Source: Bacillus sp. OV166 (GTDB lineage Bacteria; Bacillota; Bacilli; Bacillales; Cytobacillaceae). From it: a stretch of DNA of 64,000 nt. Shown piece by piece: positions 52,785 through 62,919 of the stretch; the stretch's first letter is position 1; each line of letters begins with the position of its first letter. The DNA lies in assembly GCF_900177675.1 (NCBI RefSeq), contig NZ_FXWM01000002.1, positions 1 through 64,000 on the forward strand. Reading direction: 5' to 3'. Under the pieces are notes generated by a model. It made no database searches. It saw nothing but the letters and a program-made list of their open reading frames with translations, and had not been told where the DNA came from. The translations under genes and the position numbers were made by a program.

Positions 52785-54040
52785 GAATTATGAATTGAAT
52801 TAATTGATAGAAACAACACTAAACTATTATTCAACATATATAATGACATATATATTAATCGTATTTGCTAATTTATATATTGTTTACTCGAATCATTTCT
52901 AAATTATAGAATTGGAAATCCATTTATCATATATATTAATATATATGATAAATTAATTACTAAAAATATTACTATCTTATATTATAATATATATATCAAC
53001 ATATGTTTTTAAAAATATTATCCAATATTTATTTTATCTCAAATATAGGAGATCCACTTTAAATCCTTGCATATATTGATGTAAACTTTAACAGATTTAT
53101 CTTTATTTTCAATGAAAATAAAGATAAATCATATCATGAAATATTTAATAACATATGTATTAACATATACTTTAAAGTTATTATTAAAATATTTATTTTA
53201 TCCCGAATACAGAAGGTGTTCTTCACTATCTTTTCATTTAAAAACGATTTATAGGTATTTTATTTATTAGATTTATCTCTCAAAATAATTAGATATAGAA
53301 ATGACCATATCCTCAACGAAATTAAATTTAATTTATTTTTAAAACACTTTACATCATATAAATTAACATATACTTTAAATTCATTTTCAGAATATATGTG
53401 TTTCTCCCTAAATGTGATAATGATTACCATTCTAATCATTAATGGATATATTGGAAACTATTAAAATAATCCTTTCTAAAGACTAAAATAGTGTTCTATA
53501 TTAATCTTTAATGAATAAAATCAAAAAAATTACCATTGATACAATATGCAATAATATATATAATGACATATGTTTTAAATATATTAATAGAATATATTAT
53601 TATCCAACCAGGTGTTTTATTATTATGTACCTCAAATTAAACCTTTATACTCGCTATCTCAAAATTTTTTAGTTAATATCGTTTGTATTCACCAATAAAG
53701 ATAAAAACAATTTATACAACATAATATAAGTTAACATATATAATTATCTCTTATTAATGAACTTAATTAAAAAAATCATTTCTGACATCCAATTTACTAG
53801 GTGAAGTTCCTTAAAAGTAGAATTATTTCTTGTTAGCAAGAGAATATATTTATTTAAATATTATCGGCTATAAAAATTATGGCCCATTAATAATACATAT
53901 TTTAATATATATATTGACATATGTTTTGCAAACTCTATCAAATTATGTAATAACATAAAATATAATGTTGTTAATAGCATCTTTTTATATTAGTACAATC
54001 ATGCTAAAATAGTTAAAGATTTAATATATAACAAAATATA
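52785..54040. repeat. AT-rich repeat array upstream of parA (candidate centromere)
   Basis: About 1.25 kb of extremely AT-rich DNA without genes. A motif of the type TWAACATATGYTTTAAA recurs roughly every 160-205 bases: near 52840, 52990, 53160, 53365, 53572, 53730 and 53912, often as the palindrome ACATATGT. Segments between also share TATTTATTTTATC and AGGTGTTCTT pieces (after the 52990, 53160 and 53572 copies). Position before a ParA gene and regular spacing suggest a partition site and operator array. The repeats are too long and too far apart for typical replication iterons, but a role in replication is not excluded. Confidence 0.6.
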
Positions 54041-54060
54041 CATAGATAGAGGTGAAAGTG

Positions 54061-54861
54061 TTGACAGCAAAAATAATAACGTTTGGAATCAGTAAAGGCG
54101 GCTGCTCAAAGTCGACTAGCAGCGGCATCACTTCTTTTCTCTTAAGTAAAGATGAAAAGGTTTTGGCCATTGACATGGACGGTCAAGGAAATTTAACTAG
54201 TTTCCTAACAGGCGAATATGACATATGCAATGCGTTTGAGGAAAAGACCGTTCTTGAGGCCATATTGGAAGAAGATGCTAGGTCTTATATTATCAAAATC
54301 AAAGAAAATCTCGATCTGATTCCCTCAAACGATTTCCTTGCTACTCTGCCTAGAAAAATGTTTGAAAAACATCTCAGATTGGATGCTTTGCAGAAAGCAT
54401 TAGAGCCGGTAATGGAAGATTATGATTGGATCATTATTGATACGCCTCCAGCACTCTCAGAGCAAACGGTAATGCCTCTTAGTACATATTCAGAAGCTGG
54501 AAGTTTCGCTGTAGTCATGTTTGATGGTTCTATGTTTGCTTATTATGCCATTCCAAAATTTTTGGAAATTATAGAAGGAGCCAAAGAGCGCTATAACCCT
54601 TCATTAAAAACAGCAGGTATCCTATTCTCTTTAATTGATTCAAGAGCCAAAGAAAATGAAGTAATGTTAGAAGCTATTGAGGAGGATTACCCTAATTTAA
54701 AATTCAATACGATCATAAAAAGAAAAGCTTCTACTAGGCGTTTAGCAATCGAAGGTTTTGAAGGAAATGCAGAATTAAGAAACGCCCTAGAATATTACTA
54801 TCCCTTTGTAGAGGAGTTGAAAGAACGTGTCAGCCAAAAACAGCCTCAAGGATCGAATTAA
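54061..54861 (+). CDS. parA: ParA-type partition ATPase
   Basis: A 266-residue ParA/Soj-like Walker ATPase for plasmid partition. Deviant Walker A ISKGGCSKSTSS is near the N terminus (a Cys replaces the usual Val/Gly), Walker A' is IDMDGQGNLTSFLTG, and Walker B is DWIIIDTPPALSEQTV. There is no N-terminal helix-turn-helix, so it is the short form used with small ribbon-helix-helix partners. I chose TTG at 54061, 6 bases after GAGGTG; GTG codons at 54052 and 54058 are alternatives. It overlaps the partner gene by 35 bases. Confidence 0.9.
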   Translation: MTAKIITFGISKGGCSKSTSSGITSFLLSKDEKVLAIDMDGQGNLTSFLTGEYDICNAFEEKTVLEAILEEDARSYIIKIKENLDLIPSNDFLATLPRKMFEKHLRLDALQKALEPVMEDYDWIIIDTPPALSEQTVMPLSTYSEAGSFAVVMFDGSMFAYYAIPKFLEIIEGAKERYNPSLKTAGILFSLIDSRAKENEVMLEAIEEDYPNLKFNTIIKRKASTRRLAIEGFEGNAELRNALEYYYPFVEELKERVSQKQPQGSN

Positions 54862-55438
54862 AAAGCCTAATCCTACCCAAGCGTTCTTTAATTCATATGA
54901 TACAAATGAAGATGGCACTAGCAAGGTAGATAACAATGAACACGAAAACAAAGTTATTAATGTTGATGAAAACAAAAACGTTAATAAAAATAACATTAAT
55001 AAAGATGTTGATATTAATGATAATGATAAAACATATGTTATTGATGACAATAAAAGCAAAAACATTGTTGTTGATAATGATGAAGACGAAAACAAAGTTA
55101 TTAATGTTGATGAAAACAAGAACTTCAATAAAAATAACAATAGCAAAAATGATGATATTAATGATATAGATAAAACATATGTTATTAATGACAATAAAAG
55201 CAAAAATATTGTTGTTGATAATGATGAAGACAATGATTATCTCCGAGATTTAGCTTCCGGAAAGAAACCTACGAAGAGAAAAAACAAGAAGGTTTTTACC
55301 TCCTTTTATATGGATCCAGACTTAGCTGTGGAAGTGGACAAAATCGCTTCCAGAGGAGAAAAAGGGGATAAATCCAAACTAATTAACATGGGAATAAGAA
55401 AATTGTTAGAAGAGTACGGTGTTATTGAAAAAAAATAA
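54827..55438 (+). CDS. Partition partner with Asn/Asp repeats and RHH-like end
   Basis: A 203-residue protein overlapping the end of parA. The short basic N terminus (MSAKNSLKDRIKKPNPTQAF) could stimulate ParA, as in other small partners. The middle (about 40-140) holds two tandem 47-residue repeats rich in Asn, Asp and Lys (ENKVINVDENKN, KTYVIDDNKSKNIVVDNDED). The C-terminal 60 residues (KKVFTSFYMDPDLAVEVDKIA, SKLINMGIRKLLEEYGV) look like a ribbon-helix-helix DNA-binding domain. GTG start with GAGGAG upstream. The long low-complexity linker is unusual. Decayed copies of the C-terminal part lie at 59.9 and 60.9 kb. Confidence 0.75.
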   Translation: MSAKNSLKDRIKKPNPTQAFFNSYDTNEDGTSKVDNNEHENKVINVDENKNVNKNNINKDVDINDNDKTYVIDDNKSKNIVVDNDEDENKVINVDENKNFNKNNNSKNDDINDIDKTYVINDNKSKNIVVDNDEDNDYLRDLASGKKPTKRKNKKVFTSFYMDPDLAVEVDKIASRGEKGDKSKLINMGIRKLLEEYGVIEKK

Positions 55439-55544
55439 CTTTCGAATCACCTTTATATTGCATTTAACCTAACTCAGTTTTAAAAAAGTGAGCCGTTTCC
55501 CGGAAACTATTTCTCTTAAGCTAAACTTTCACATTGATAGCAAT

Positions 55545-55590
55545 AAAAAGCTAGACCTATTCACAAAAATAAATAGGTCTAGCTTTTTTT
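55545..55590 (+). terminator. Terminator of the par operon
   Basis: AAAAAGCTAGACCTATT pairs with AATAGGTCTAGCTTTTT around about 10 bases, with a T-tract. It lies 107 bases after the partner gene. Confidence 0.93.
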
Positions 55591-56590
55591 ACTCTAAAAA
55601 ACCTCGCATTTGTAAACACTCCTTTATTCCTCCTATAAATTAAAAATAACTGGTACCATAAAATGATCTAGTAGTTTCAATTTCCTCAATAAAATAACTT
55701 TCTTCAAAAAGAAACATTGTAGTACCAAACATTTTGCTTAGAAGCAATCGTGCTTGGTTTTACCAAATACAAGTCGCGAAAGTACTACCTTAGATTTAAA
55801 AGCATTATGTAATCATAAAAACAACAAAACGCTAATAATAGCTGTAACATATGTTATTCATAACATTATCATATATATTATAAATATCAAAAACAACAAA
55901 AAAGATAATAACATTAATTTTGTTGTTTTATTAGCTTGGAGTTAAAGCGAGTTAAAAATTAGAAATTATAGCAGAGAAAAAAGAACTATCAAGTGTACTT
56001 TTAGCGGTACTAACGGACAACACACTATGTATTAGGGATTATTCCAGTAACGGCGGGAAAATCTAACGATATATTTGATCTAATAGCTGTGAATGATCAA
56101 CCTGTAACAGAACAGCACATTGCTTAAGAAATGAAAAGCCTGGGTTTCCCCATATGGAATTGTACGGAAATAAAGGAATAGGATTTTTGAAAAAAAAAGA
56201 AAATCGTCAAATTATGGACGGTTTACATAGAGGGATTTCCAGATGCCTATAATAGACGAAAATTACTTGCCACTATATTTTTTATCACCGGAGACAGTAT
56301 CCTTTGTATCATGAGGGGTCTTTTCTTATTGTTGTTCTTCGTTTAGGTCTTATATCTTTTGCGTTTCTTTCTATAGGGGTAGTTTATTTTAATGTATACC
56401 CTTTAAACAACCGTGTCCTAAAAGTGTCGTGTCGATATAATTCATTAAAGTAACATACTTCGTAGCATTATAACTAAGGAATCTTCGGATGCTATGAAAA
56501 TTTTAAATACGTACTTTTCAATAAAATATTTTATTAATTTGTATGTATAAAAGTTAAATAGATTGGGAAACATATAGATAAGGAAGATAT
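55591..56590. other. AT-rich stretch without clear genes
   Basis: No supported gene. A segment near 55845-55925 (AACATATGTTATTCATAAC and Asn-codon-rich AACAACAAAAAAGATAATAAC) resembles the par repeats and the Asn/Asp coding repeats, and may be a relic of the partner gene. The remainder, including 56000-56400, shows short broken frames only. Confidence 0.4.
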
Positions 56591-57015
56591 AAAAAGGGGG
56601 TAAAAATATCGTTTTTAGAACATAACCTCCACTATCTAAATTTATTCATGAAGATCGATTTAAGCTAAACCAATATCTTACTTAATTTTTACCAATGTAA
56701 CAATTCTCAAGTGAAAAGTTGAAAATCATTCGGATAAAAAACAACTAAAAGAAAGAAACCTATAAAAGTAAATATGATAAATGTAAGCAGCTAACTTATT
56801 CCATGTGAATAATTCAGTTGCTTTTTCGCTCGATTAAAGATCCATCCTTACCGTTATACCTGAACGGCAGAAGAAATATATGTATTTTAATATATATGTT
56901 GAAATATATAATAATGTTATTATTGTAAATAATTCGGCATTTTACAACTCTTAGTTAGTTCTAATCATATAACGTCCCATTTTATTTCGATAATCATCTC
57001 CAAAAGAATGTAATA
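56591..57015 (+). repeat. Duplicated partition-region module, unit 1
   Basis: Module of about 0.42 kb. It begins AAAAAGGGGGTAAAAATATCG and the leader-like frame with TTTATTCATGAAGATCG, continues through the hairpin GTAAGCAGCTAACTTATTCC / GTGAATAATTCAGTTGC plus T (56785-56826), and then the AT palindrome TGTATTTTAATATATATG (56881). It ends with TTAGTTAGTTCTAATCATATA and CCCATTTTATTTCG. Unit 2 follows directly and matches it in the same order. Confidence 0.65.
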
Positions 57016-57035
57016 TTTCTCAAGGGGGTAAAATA

Positions 57036-57155
57036 GTGATCTTAGAACTTAAACCGGTGTTAACTAAATTTATTCATGAAGATCGGTTTGAGCTAAACCA
57101 ATACCACACTTATTTAACTAATGTAAGTATTCCCCAAGTGTTTATGAAAAGTTGA
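57036..57155 (+). CDS. Short leader-like frame in module unit 2
   Basis: A 39-codon frame, MILELKPVLTKFIHEDRFEL then NQYHTYLTNVSIPQVFMKS, with AAGGGGG upstream of its GTG. It looks like the N-terminal part of a longer protein, cut by a stop. The same sequence is present at 56612-56720 in unit 1 with frame-breaking changes. Expression and family are unknown. Confidence 0.3.
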   Translation: MILELKPVLTKFIHEDRFELNQYHTYLTNVSIPQVFMKS

Positions 57156-57288
57156 AGATGAATAGGTGTAAGTGCTAGACTAAATTGAACAGTTTACGAC
57201 AATTAAATTTGAACACTATTTACTAAGATTGTTCTCCACCTTATGATAGATTTTTATACTTCTATGATTAGGCGGAGGAATTGAAAAG

Positions 57289-58848
57289 GTGGATAAGTTT
57301 GAAATGTATGTTGAAATTAGAGGAATGCTCAATCAGAAATACAGTATTTCTACTATCGCTAGGAAACTAAATATATCAAGAAATACGGTTTACAAGTATA
57401 TTCGTAAATCACCAGAGGAAATGGCAGAGTGGACGGCATCGACAATGACTAGAAGTAAGAAGTTAGACATTCATAAGGAATTAATCCTTCATTGGTTAAG
57501 AGAATTTCCAGATTTAACTGCAGCTCAAGTGCAAGACTGGCTTAAAGAGAAATATCCTGAATTCAAAGTTGGGGAAAGTACGGTAAGAAGCTATGTAAGG
57601 TGTCTTCGAGAGGATTTTCAAATTCCAAAAGAATCAAGTACTAGGGATTATCAAGCAGTCCCTGATCCTCCAATGGGTGAACAAATCCAAGCAGACTTTG
57701 GATTTAAAACGGTAAAGAACCGATTTGGTAAACCAGTTAAGTTAGTTTTTATTGTATTTGTCTTAGCACATTCCAGATACAAATACGTCGAATATCAAAA
57801 TCGCCCTTTCACGACAAAGGATGTAATTTCAGCTCATAGGAATGCATTTAAGGAATTTGGGGGTGTTTCAAAAGAGATCTTGTATGACCAGGATCGACTA
57901 ATTGTTGTATCTGAGAACGAGGGAGATATTTTACTCACCGAAGAGTTTCAACAATTTGTAAATGAAATTAAATTTGAAGTTAAACTCTGTAGAAAAGCTG
58001 ATCCAGAAAGTAAAAGGAAAGTAGAAAATGCAGTTAAGTTTATCAAGAATAACTTCATTAATAATAGAATTTTTCATAACATTGATTCCTGGAACGAGCA
58101 GTCTCAGAAATGGTTAAAAAGAACAGGTAATGGCAAAATTCATAACGGCACAAAAAGAAGACCCGCCGATGTGTTTCTCCTCGAAAAGCAACACATGCGA
58201 CAGGTCAACTCGCTAAATCATATTCACAAAAATAGTATAACAAGAAGTGTTCGAAAGGACAATACAATCCTATATCTCTCGAACAGATACTCTGTTCCGT
58301 TAGGAACATTTCAAAAGTATCCAGAAGTCCTTTATTATGTGACCGATGATAATAAGCTAGTAATCTATGTCCAGGAGTCAGGGGAAATACTGGCAACACA
58401 TTGCATTAGCCCTGATAAAGGAAAACTCATTCAAAATAGATCCCATCAACGGGATAGATCGAAGGGAATAAAAGAGCTTATTGAAGTCGTTAGTGAACAT
58501 TTTACAAATAAATCACAAGCTACTAAGTACTTGAATGAGTTACGAAATAGGTATCCTCGTTATATACGAGACCAGTTAAGCTTAATAAAAAAATGCATCG
58601 AATTAGGCTCATTAGAAGTAATAGATGAGGCACTAGCACTCTGTATGGAGAGGCAACTCTTTAGTGCGAATGACTTTCAAGATGTTGTATCCCTCTTTAA
58701 ACGACAACGCCAAGTGAACAGTACAAACGCCAGCGATCAACAGATTGATACAGATTATAACGACATCGCTGAGTTAACACTAACAGATACTGAGGCAAAC
58801 CAGCGTCCATTGGAAGATTATTACACTATCATGGAGAGTACAAAATGA
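57289..58848 (+). CDS. istA: IS21-family transposase IstA
   Basis: A 519-residue DDE transposase. The N-terminal helix-turn-helix reads YSISTIARKLNISRNTVYKYI. The catalytic rve core has aspartates in EQIQADFGFK and ILYDQDRLIV and the glutamate in KRKVENAVKFIKNNF. A C-terminal Mu-type beta-barrel part follows. GTG start with GGAGG upstream. Its stop overlaps the IstB start by four bases (ATGA). Confidence 0.95.
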   Translation: MDKFEMYVEIRGMLNQKYSISTIARKLNISRNTVYKYIRKSPEEMAEWTASTMTRSKKLDIHKELILHWLREFPDLTAAQVQDWLKEKYPEFKVGESTVRSYVRCLREDFQIPKESSTRDYQAVPDPPMGEQIQADFGFKTVKNRFGKPVKLVFIVFVLAHSRYKYVEYQNRPFTTKDVISAHRNAFKEFGGVSKEILYDQDRLIVVSENEGDILLTEEFQQFVNEIKFEVKLCRKADPESKRKVENAVKFIKNNFINNRIFHNIDSWNEQSQKWLKRTGNGKIHNGTKRRPADVFLLEKQHMRQVNSLNHIHKNSITRSVRKDNTILYLSNRYSVPLGTFQKYPEVLYYVTDDNKLVIYVQESGEILATHCISPDKGKLIQNRSHQRDRSKGIKELIEVVSEHFTNKSQATKYLNELRNRYPRYIRDQLSLIKKCIELGSLEVIDEALALCMERQLFSANDFQDVVSLFKRQRQVNSTNASDQQIDTDYNDIAELTLTDTEANQRPLEDYYTIMESTK

Positions 58849-59609
58849 AGCAGATAAAATATCTTCAAGACTCCCTCATTTCACTTCGGTTGGTGGAAAC
58901 ATCAAAAAAGCTCCCTTCTCTTCTCGAAGAAGCTGAAAAGGAGCAGCTTAGTTATATTGCTTTCCTGAACAATGTAGTGGAGTACGAGCGAAAAATGAGA
59001 GACGAGAAAAACATGGAAAAACGATTGAAACTCGCAGCATTCCCATGTATTACTCCGTTGGAGCAATTTAATTTAGATGAACTAGAATCCCTAAGCTTAA
59101 AACAGTTTAATCAATTAAAAGAATTAGCTTGGATTGAGCAGTTATTTAATCTTATTCTATTGGGACCGCCAGGTGTGGGGAAAACACATATGGCGGTTGG
59201 CTTAGGATTAGAAGCGATTAAACGAGGTTACAGGGTCTCCTTTATAGCAATGGGAGACTTGGTTCATACCTTGAAAACTATGGACATTACGAGAAAATCC
59301 CAAACTAGGATTAAGAGAATTAAAGAATCACAATTAGTCATTATTGATGATTTAATGTACGCAGCGATGGATCCAAGGGAAGCTAATTTGTTTTTCCAAT
59401 TGGTTAATGACCTGTATAACAATTCATCGATAATCCTTACTTCCAATCGCTCTCCAAAAGAGTGGACCGAACTACTGGGGGATGTAGGGGTAGCGACAGC
59501 TATATTGGATCGGCTCATCCATCGGGCAGAAATCGTTCATTTTAACGATTCAAGTTATAGGATGAAACATCGTGAGACAATTTTTAAAGAAGAAAGTGTT
59601 CAAAATTAA
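58845..59609 (+). CDS. istB: IS21 helper ATPase IstB
   Basis: A 254-residue AAA+ ATPase that helps IstA choose and remodel target DNA. Walker A GPPGVGKTH is near residue 106 and Walker B is QLVIIDDLMYAAMD near 168. Sensor segment SSIILTSNRSPKEW and the arginine-containing LDRLIHRAEIVHF follow. Coupled to istA by a four-base overlap. Confidence 0.95.
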   Translation: MKQIKYLQDSLISLRLVETSKKLPSLLEEAEKEQLSYIAFLNNVVEYERKMRDEKNMEKRLKLAAFPCITPLEQFNLDELESLSLKQFNQLKELAWIEQLFNLILLGPPGVGKTHMAVGLGLEAIKRGYRVSFIAMGDLVHTLKTMDITRKSQTRIKRIKESQLVIIDDLMYAAMDPREANLFFQLVNDLYNNSSIILTSNRSPKEWTELLGDVGVATAILDRLIHRAEIVHFNDSSYRMKHRETIFKEESVQN

Positions 59610-59644
59610 TAAGCAAAATTGTTCAAATGTACTTGACGCTTACA

Positions 59645-60050
59645 ATAGGATAACAAATCAATAAAAAGAAGGAAGCCGAAAACAGGTAAATAAGGAAAAT
59701 GTAAGCAGCTAATTTATTTCATGTGAATAAATCAGTTGCTTTTTCTTTTCTCTATTAAAGAACATCCTTAGCGTTATTACCTACTGAAAAAAATATATAT
59801 GTATTTTAAGATATATATTGAATTATATATTAAAGTTTTATCGTAAATAATTCGTTAAATTTACTGGGCTTGGTTAGTTCTATCATATACACCCCATTTT
59901 ATTTCGTTTGCCTCATTTTAAATGAATTCAGACTTATCATCGGAAGTTGATAAAATAGCTGCAAAGAGAGAAAAAGGGGAGAATTTAAACTGATTATCAA
60001 AGAAATTAGAAAATTGAGTAAGGACTTATTGAGGAAAAATAACTTCATAC
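59645..60050 (+). repeat. Duplicated partition-region module, unit 2 (right part) with partner-gene relic
   Basis: Continues unit 2 after the IS21: ATGTAAGCAGCTAATTTATT / GTGAATAAATCAGTTGC hairpin (59700-59741), palindrome TGTATTTTAAGATATATATT (59807), TTGGTTAGTTCTATCATATA and CCCATTTTATTTCG. From about 59925 to 60045 it runs into a decayed copy of the partition partner: SSEVDKIAAKREKGE, then a stop and frame change, and IRKLSKDLLRKN. Confidence 0.65.
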
Positions 60051-61110
60051 AGTTTCAAGAAGGTATGAGTTATTAACTTAGATTATCTCTTAGTTTTTAG
60101 AAAAAGGTCAAATGAACAATAGTGTTAAAATTGTATTATATGTTAAAACATGTATTAACATATAATTTATCATATTTATATACTTATTGAACTGTTAGCT
60201 TCATTACGAACTCCGTATTAACCAGTTTGCACACCACCTGTTTTCCAACTAAAGAACTCTATTAGTGCATATTCTGTTCTAACTTTCCTTGCGAAAACTA
60301 GTGGGTCATCAACCTCCTCGATATTAACATGAATCAAATTCAGCGCATCAAACAACCATTCATAGTGAACGGATGAAACTAATATTCATGGATCGTTACA
60401 AATCGCAGCAACTAATCGATTACTATGGTTAGTCAGTTCTAAACATATAACACAACGGTCCTTGAAATTAACATTAATATATATGTTAATTTATAAGTAT
60501 TTTTATATGTTAATATTGTTTTATATTCCTCTTCAAAATCTTCATTCACCCGATGTATTGAAATTTTAATCTAGGATCATTATGATAAAAGATCGTTTCA
60601 GATAACATAGAAATTATCAATATATTAAATTAGACAATTAGATGAAAGGTGATTTACACATTCATTTTTCAAATTTCCGAGTAAAGCTACTTTTTTTCTG
60701 TTGCCCATCCTTAATAATTAAATTGAATTTATTTAATATGTCCCTCTAGAAAAAGTTTGGTAACAAATTACTCAATTATTAAGTATAACTAAAACAGTCA
60801 AATAAAAATTAAGATGTCATGACTGATAAAAAACACATTTACATTCATATTAAAACCAATATCAAAACATATGTTATTAATGACAATAAAAATAATAATG
60901 TTGGTGCTGTTAATGGTTAAGATAATCATTATTTCTGAAATATAGCTTCTGGAAAGAAACATTGGAAGTAAAAGAAAGAAGATTTTGTCCTCACTTTCTA
61001 TGGATCCAGATTTATATGTGGAAGTGGAGCAAATTGATACCGGGGGAGAATAAGAGGATAAACCTAAAACAATCCGAAAAAGAAAATTGTAAAATTAAGA
61101 ATTAAAAAAT
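60051..61110. pseudogene. AT-rich stretch with a second decayed partner-gene copy
   Basis: From about 60860 to 61090 on the plus strand the DNA aligns with the last third of the partition partner gene (55150-55400): ACATATGTTATTAATGACA, then AGCTTCTGGAAAGAAAC, then CTATGGATCCAGA and GTGGAAGTGGA. Several stops and frame changes are present, so it is a pseudogene. AT palindromes of the par type occur near 60135-60165 and 60470-60515. No working gene is visible in this stretch. Confidence 0.65.
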
Positions 61111-61232
61111 CTTATTTTAAAAAATTGTGCATATTTTTTAAAAAAGTTCTTCTCATTATTCCCTTTTTCGTTTATACTGTATTATAACAGCATAAATAAA
61201 AGCTAACTGTATTAATAAAGGAGGAGATTTAA

Positions 61233-61367
61233 ATGGTAGTTAGTCCGGTTGAATTTTTCCGCAATTTGCCAAAAAAGGAATGTCCTGAATGCAGGCAGCA
61301 TATGCAAGAACAAGCAGAAAGTTATTTGATTGAATGTGATCGCTGTTTATCCAAAAAAGAAGAATAA
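61233..61367 (+). CDS. YhfH-family small protein
   Basis: A 44-residue protein with the YhfH pattern SPVEFFRNLPKKECPECRQH, then a second cysteine pair of the form C-x2-C (ECDRC), which suggests a zinc knuckle. The family is widespread in Bacillales and its role is unknown. GGAGGAG lies 7 bases before the ATG, and a strong terminator follows within 10 bases, so it is a complete monocistronic gene despite its size. Confidence 0.8.
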   Translation: MVVSPVEFFRNLPKKECPECRQHMQEQAESYLIECDRCLSKKEE

Positions 61368-61376
61368 GTTTGTTAA

Positions 61377-61404
61377 CTCCCCAGCATTGCTGGGGAGTTT
61401 TTAA
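61377..61404 (+). terminator. Terminator of the YhfH-family gene
   Basis: Perfect nine-base stem CTCCCCAGC / GCTGGGGAG with a three-base loop, followed by TTTTT. Confidence 0.95.
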
Positions 61405-62645
61405 TTTTATATCAATAAATGTTTTGGAGAGAATTAGGCAGACATAAACCATATGCGTGGGGCAAAACCTTAAATAAGGAGTTGATTTTATGGCAAACAA
61501 AAAAGATTTAAAATAACTTTTTTCAATTACTTAAAGATTTTGAAGACATAATAAAGTAAATAGAGGTGCGGCAGCCTTTTTCTGTTTCACAAACAAAGGA
61601 AGTTAGTGGATTAAGATTTCCTGTATAAGAACTAAAAAGGCACATAATTAACCGCGTTAAATTAAATTATTTAGAGGTTGGGATTATTGAAATTTGAAGC
61701 CAAACTAATCTAAAGGGAAATTTTATAAATAAGAACAATATAAAAAACCATGTTGATAACGACAATAAAATATATGTTAATTATAACAATAACAATAACA
61801 ATAATAATAAATATAAAATTGTTATATATTATCATTAATGACACTATCAATCTCTATCTACAGGTTTATTTTTAATGTTTACAAATTGTAAACTTCGAAC
61901 AATATTGATCTTAAAAGTCCAAATATATAATTTCATATAAAAAATTACAGTAATTTTTTACGAATAAATGATTTCCATAAAAAACCTTAATATCCTGGCA
62001 AAGGGTGAAAATCATTGTGGTAAAAACAATTAATTGAAATGTAAGCAGCTTATTTATTCCATGTGAATAATTCTGTTGTTTTTTTAAAATTAAGATCCGA
62101 TTACCTTGAATTGGAGATGTAAGCAGGATATCCTAATCCGACAAACTGACGTCTTTCCATGAAAAGCTATAAAAATTTTCTAAACATGATGGATTGACTT
62201 GCACTAACTGCTTTTGAAAAATCGGATACCTCAAAGATAAACTCAAAAGTCAGGGGTAACAATAACCGGAAAAAATCTTTTTAGGTCTTAATATTAACCC
62301 TGATAAAAAGAGTTTATATTTTTAATAAAGTCCTATTCTCTCTTTATTTTGTAAACCTCTGCTGTTTAAATTGTTAAGAATGGAAGGAGAATTCTATGAC
62401 GTCATTTTAACCAAACACCGATATTATAGACGTTTGAAACATCCACTTTTAACTTGAACCAAAGGTTTAACTCCTTCTAATATATTTAATAAAACCGGAA
62501 ATGCGGAAAAAGAGAATCTATTTTATTATTAAACAACCTCTTCAAATCTAATCTTTTATTCAACTCTATAATCAATCAAGAATAGGGCAATAATCCTCCT
62601 TTTAGCAGATGTTTTCCCTGTGTTTATCTCAAATCTTTGAATTCC
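61405..62645. other. Non-coding stretch with module unit 3 fragment
   Basis: No supported gene. A nine-codon frame at 61490 (MANKKDLK) with a good ribosome site is probably a relic. Around 61740-61840 there are Asn-codon runs (AACAATAACAATAAC) like those of the partner gene. At 62005-62080 a third copy of the module hairpin occurs: GAAAATCATTGTGGTAAAAA, then ATGTAAGCAGCTTATTTATT / GTGAATAATTCTGTTG plus T. The remainder to 62645 shows only broken frames. Confidence 0.45.
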
Positions 62646-62750
62646 TTATCGCACTTCCACTTTAACCAGTTTCACGCCCGCCTTTTTTGCATCTTTGACT
62701 GCTTTTTTTAACTGCTTTGATACACTTTTATCCTTCTTTTTATTTGACAT
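62646..62750 (-). CDS. Small basic hypothetical protein
   Basis: A 34-residue, very basic protein: MSNKKKDKSVSKQLKKAVKD followed by AKKAGVKLVKVEVR. The ATG at 62750 has AAAGGA 9 bases upstream; an ATG two codons earlier is too close to it. The composition suggests nucleic-acid binding, but the family is unknown. Confidence 0.5.
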   Translation of the reverse strand: MSNKKKDKSVSKQLKKAVKDAKKAGVKLVKVEVR

Positions 62751-62919
62751 GTTCATCATTCCTTTCTAGAAATTCGTAGTAGCCAGTATTCCCTTATTCT
62801 AAAAAAATATACAAAAGAGTTCTATATTCCCCCTTCCCTCACTATATATCTAATAAAACATGGAAAAGTGGAAAAGTGACCATGAGCTAGATTGAAAAAG
62901 TAAGAGGGGGAGAAGGAAA

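Larger units (their letters stand above)
57167..59644 (+). mobile_element. Complete IS21-family element
   Basis: A 2478-bp element with inverted ends beginning TGTAAG (left TGTAAGTGCTAGACTAAATT, right complement TGTAAGCGTCAAGTACATTT) and second TTGAACA boxes inside each end. The 5-bp direct repeat ATAGG flanks it (57162-57166 and 59645-59649). Removing the element and one ATAGG rejoins module unit 2 in register with unit 1, so it inserted after the module duplicated. Both transposition genes are intact. Confidence 0.92.

Noticed and set aside
52785..54040. CRISPR array
   Set aside because: Repeats are AT palindromes at irregular 160-205-base spacing, without fixed-length spacers or cas genes.
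54787..55233. Long minus-strand frame rich in Leu and Ser
   Set aside because: It is the antisense of the Asn/Asp repeat part of the partition partner; the composition is a mirror of that low-complexity coding sequence.
61490..61516. Eight-residue peptide MANKKDLK with a good ribosome site
   Set aside because: Too short to support as a gene; probably the start of a lost one.
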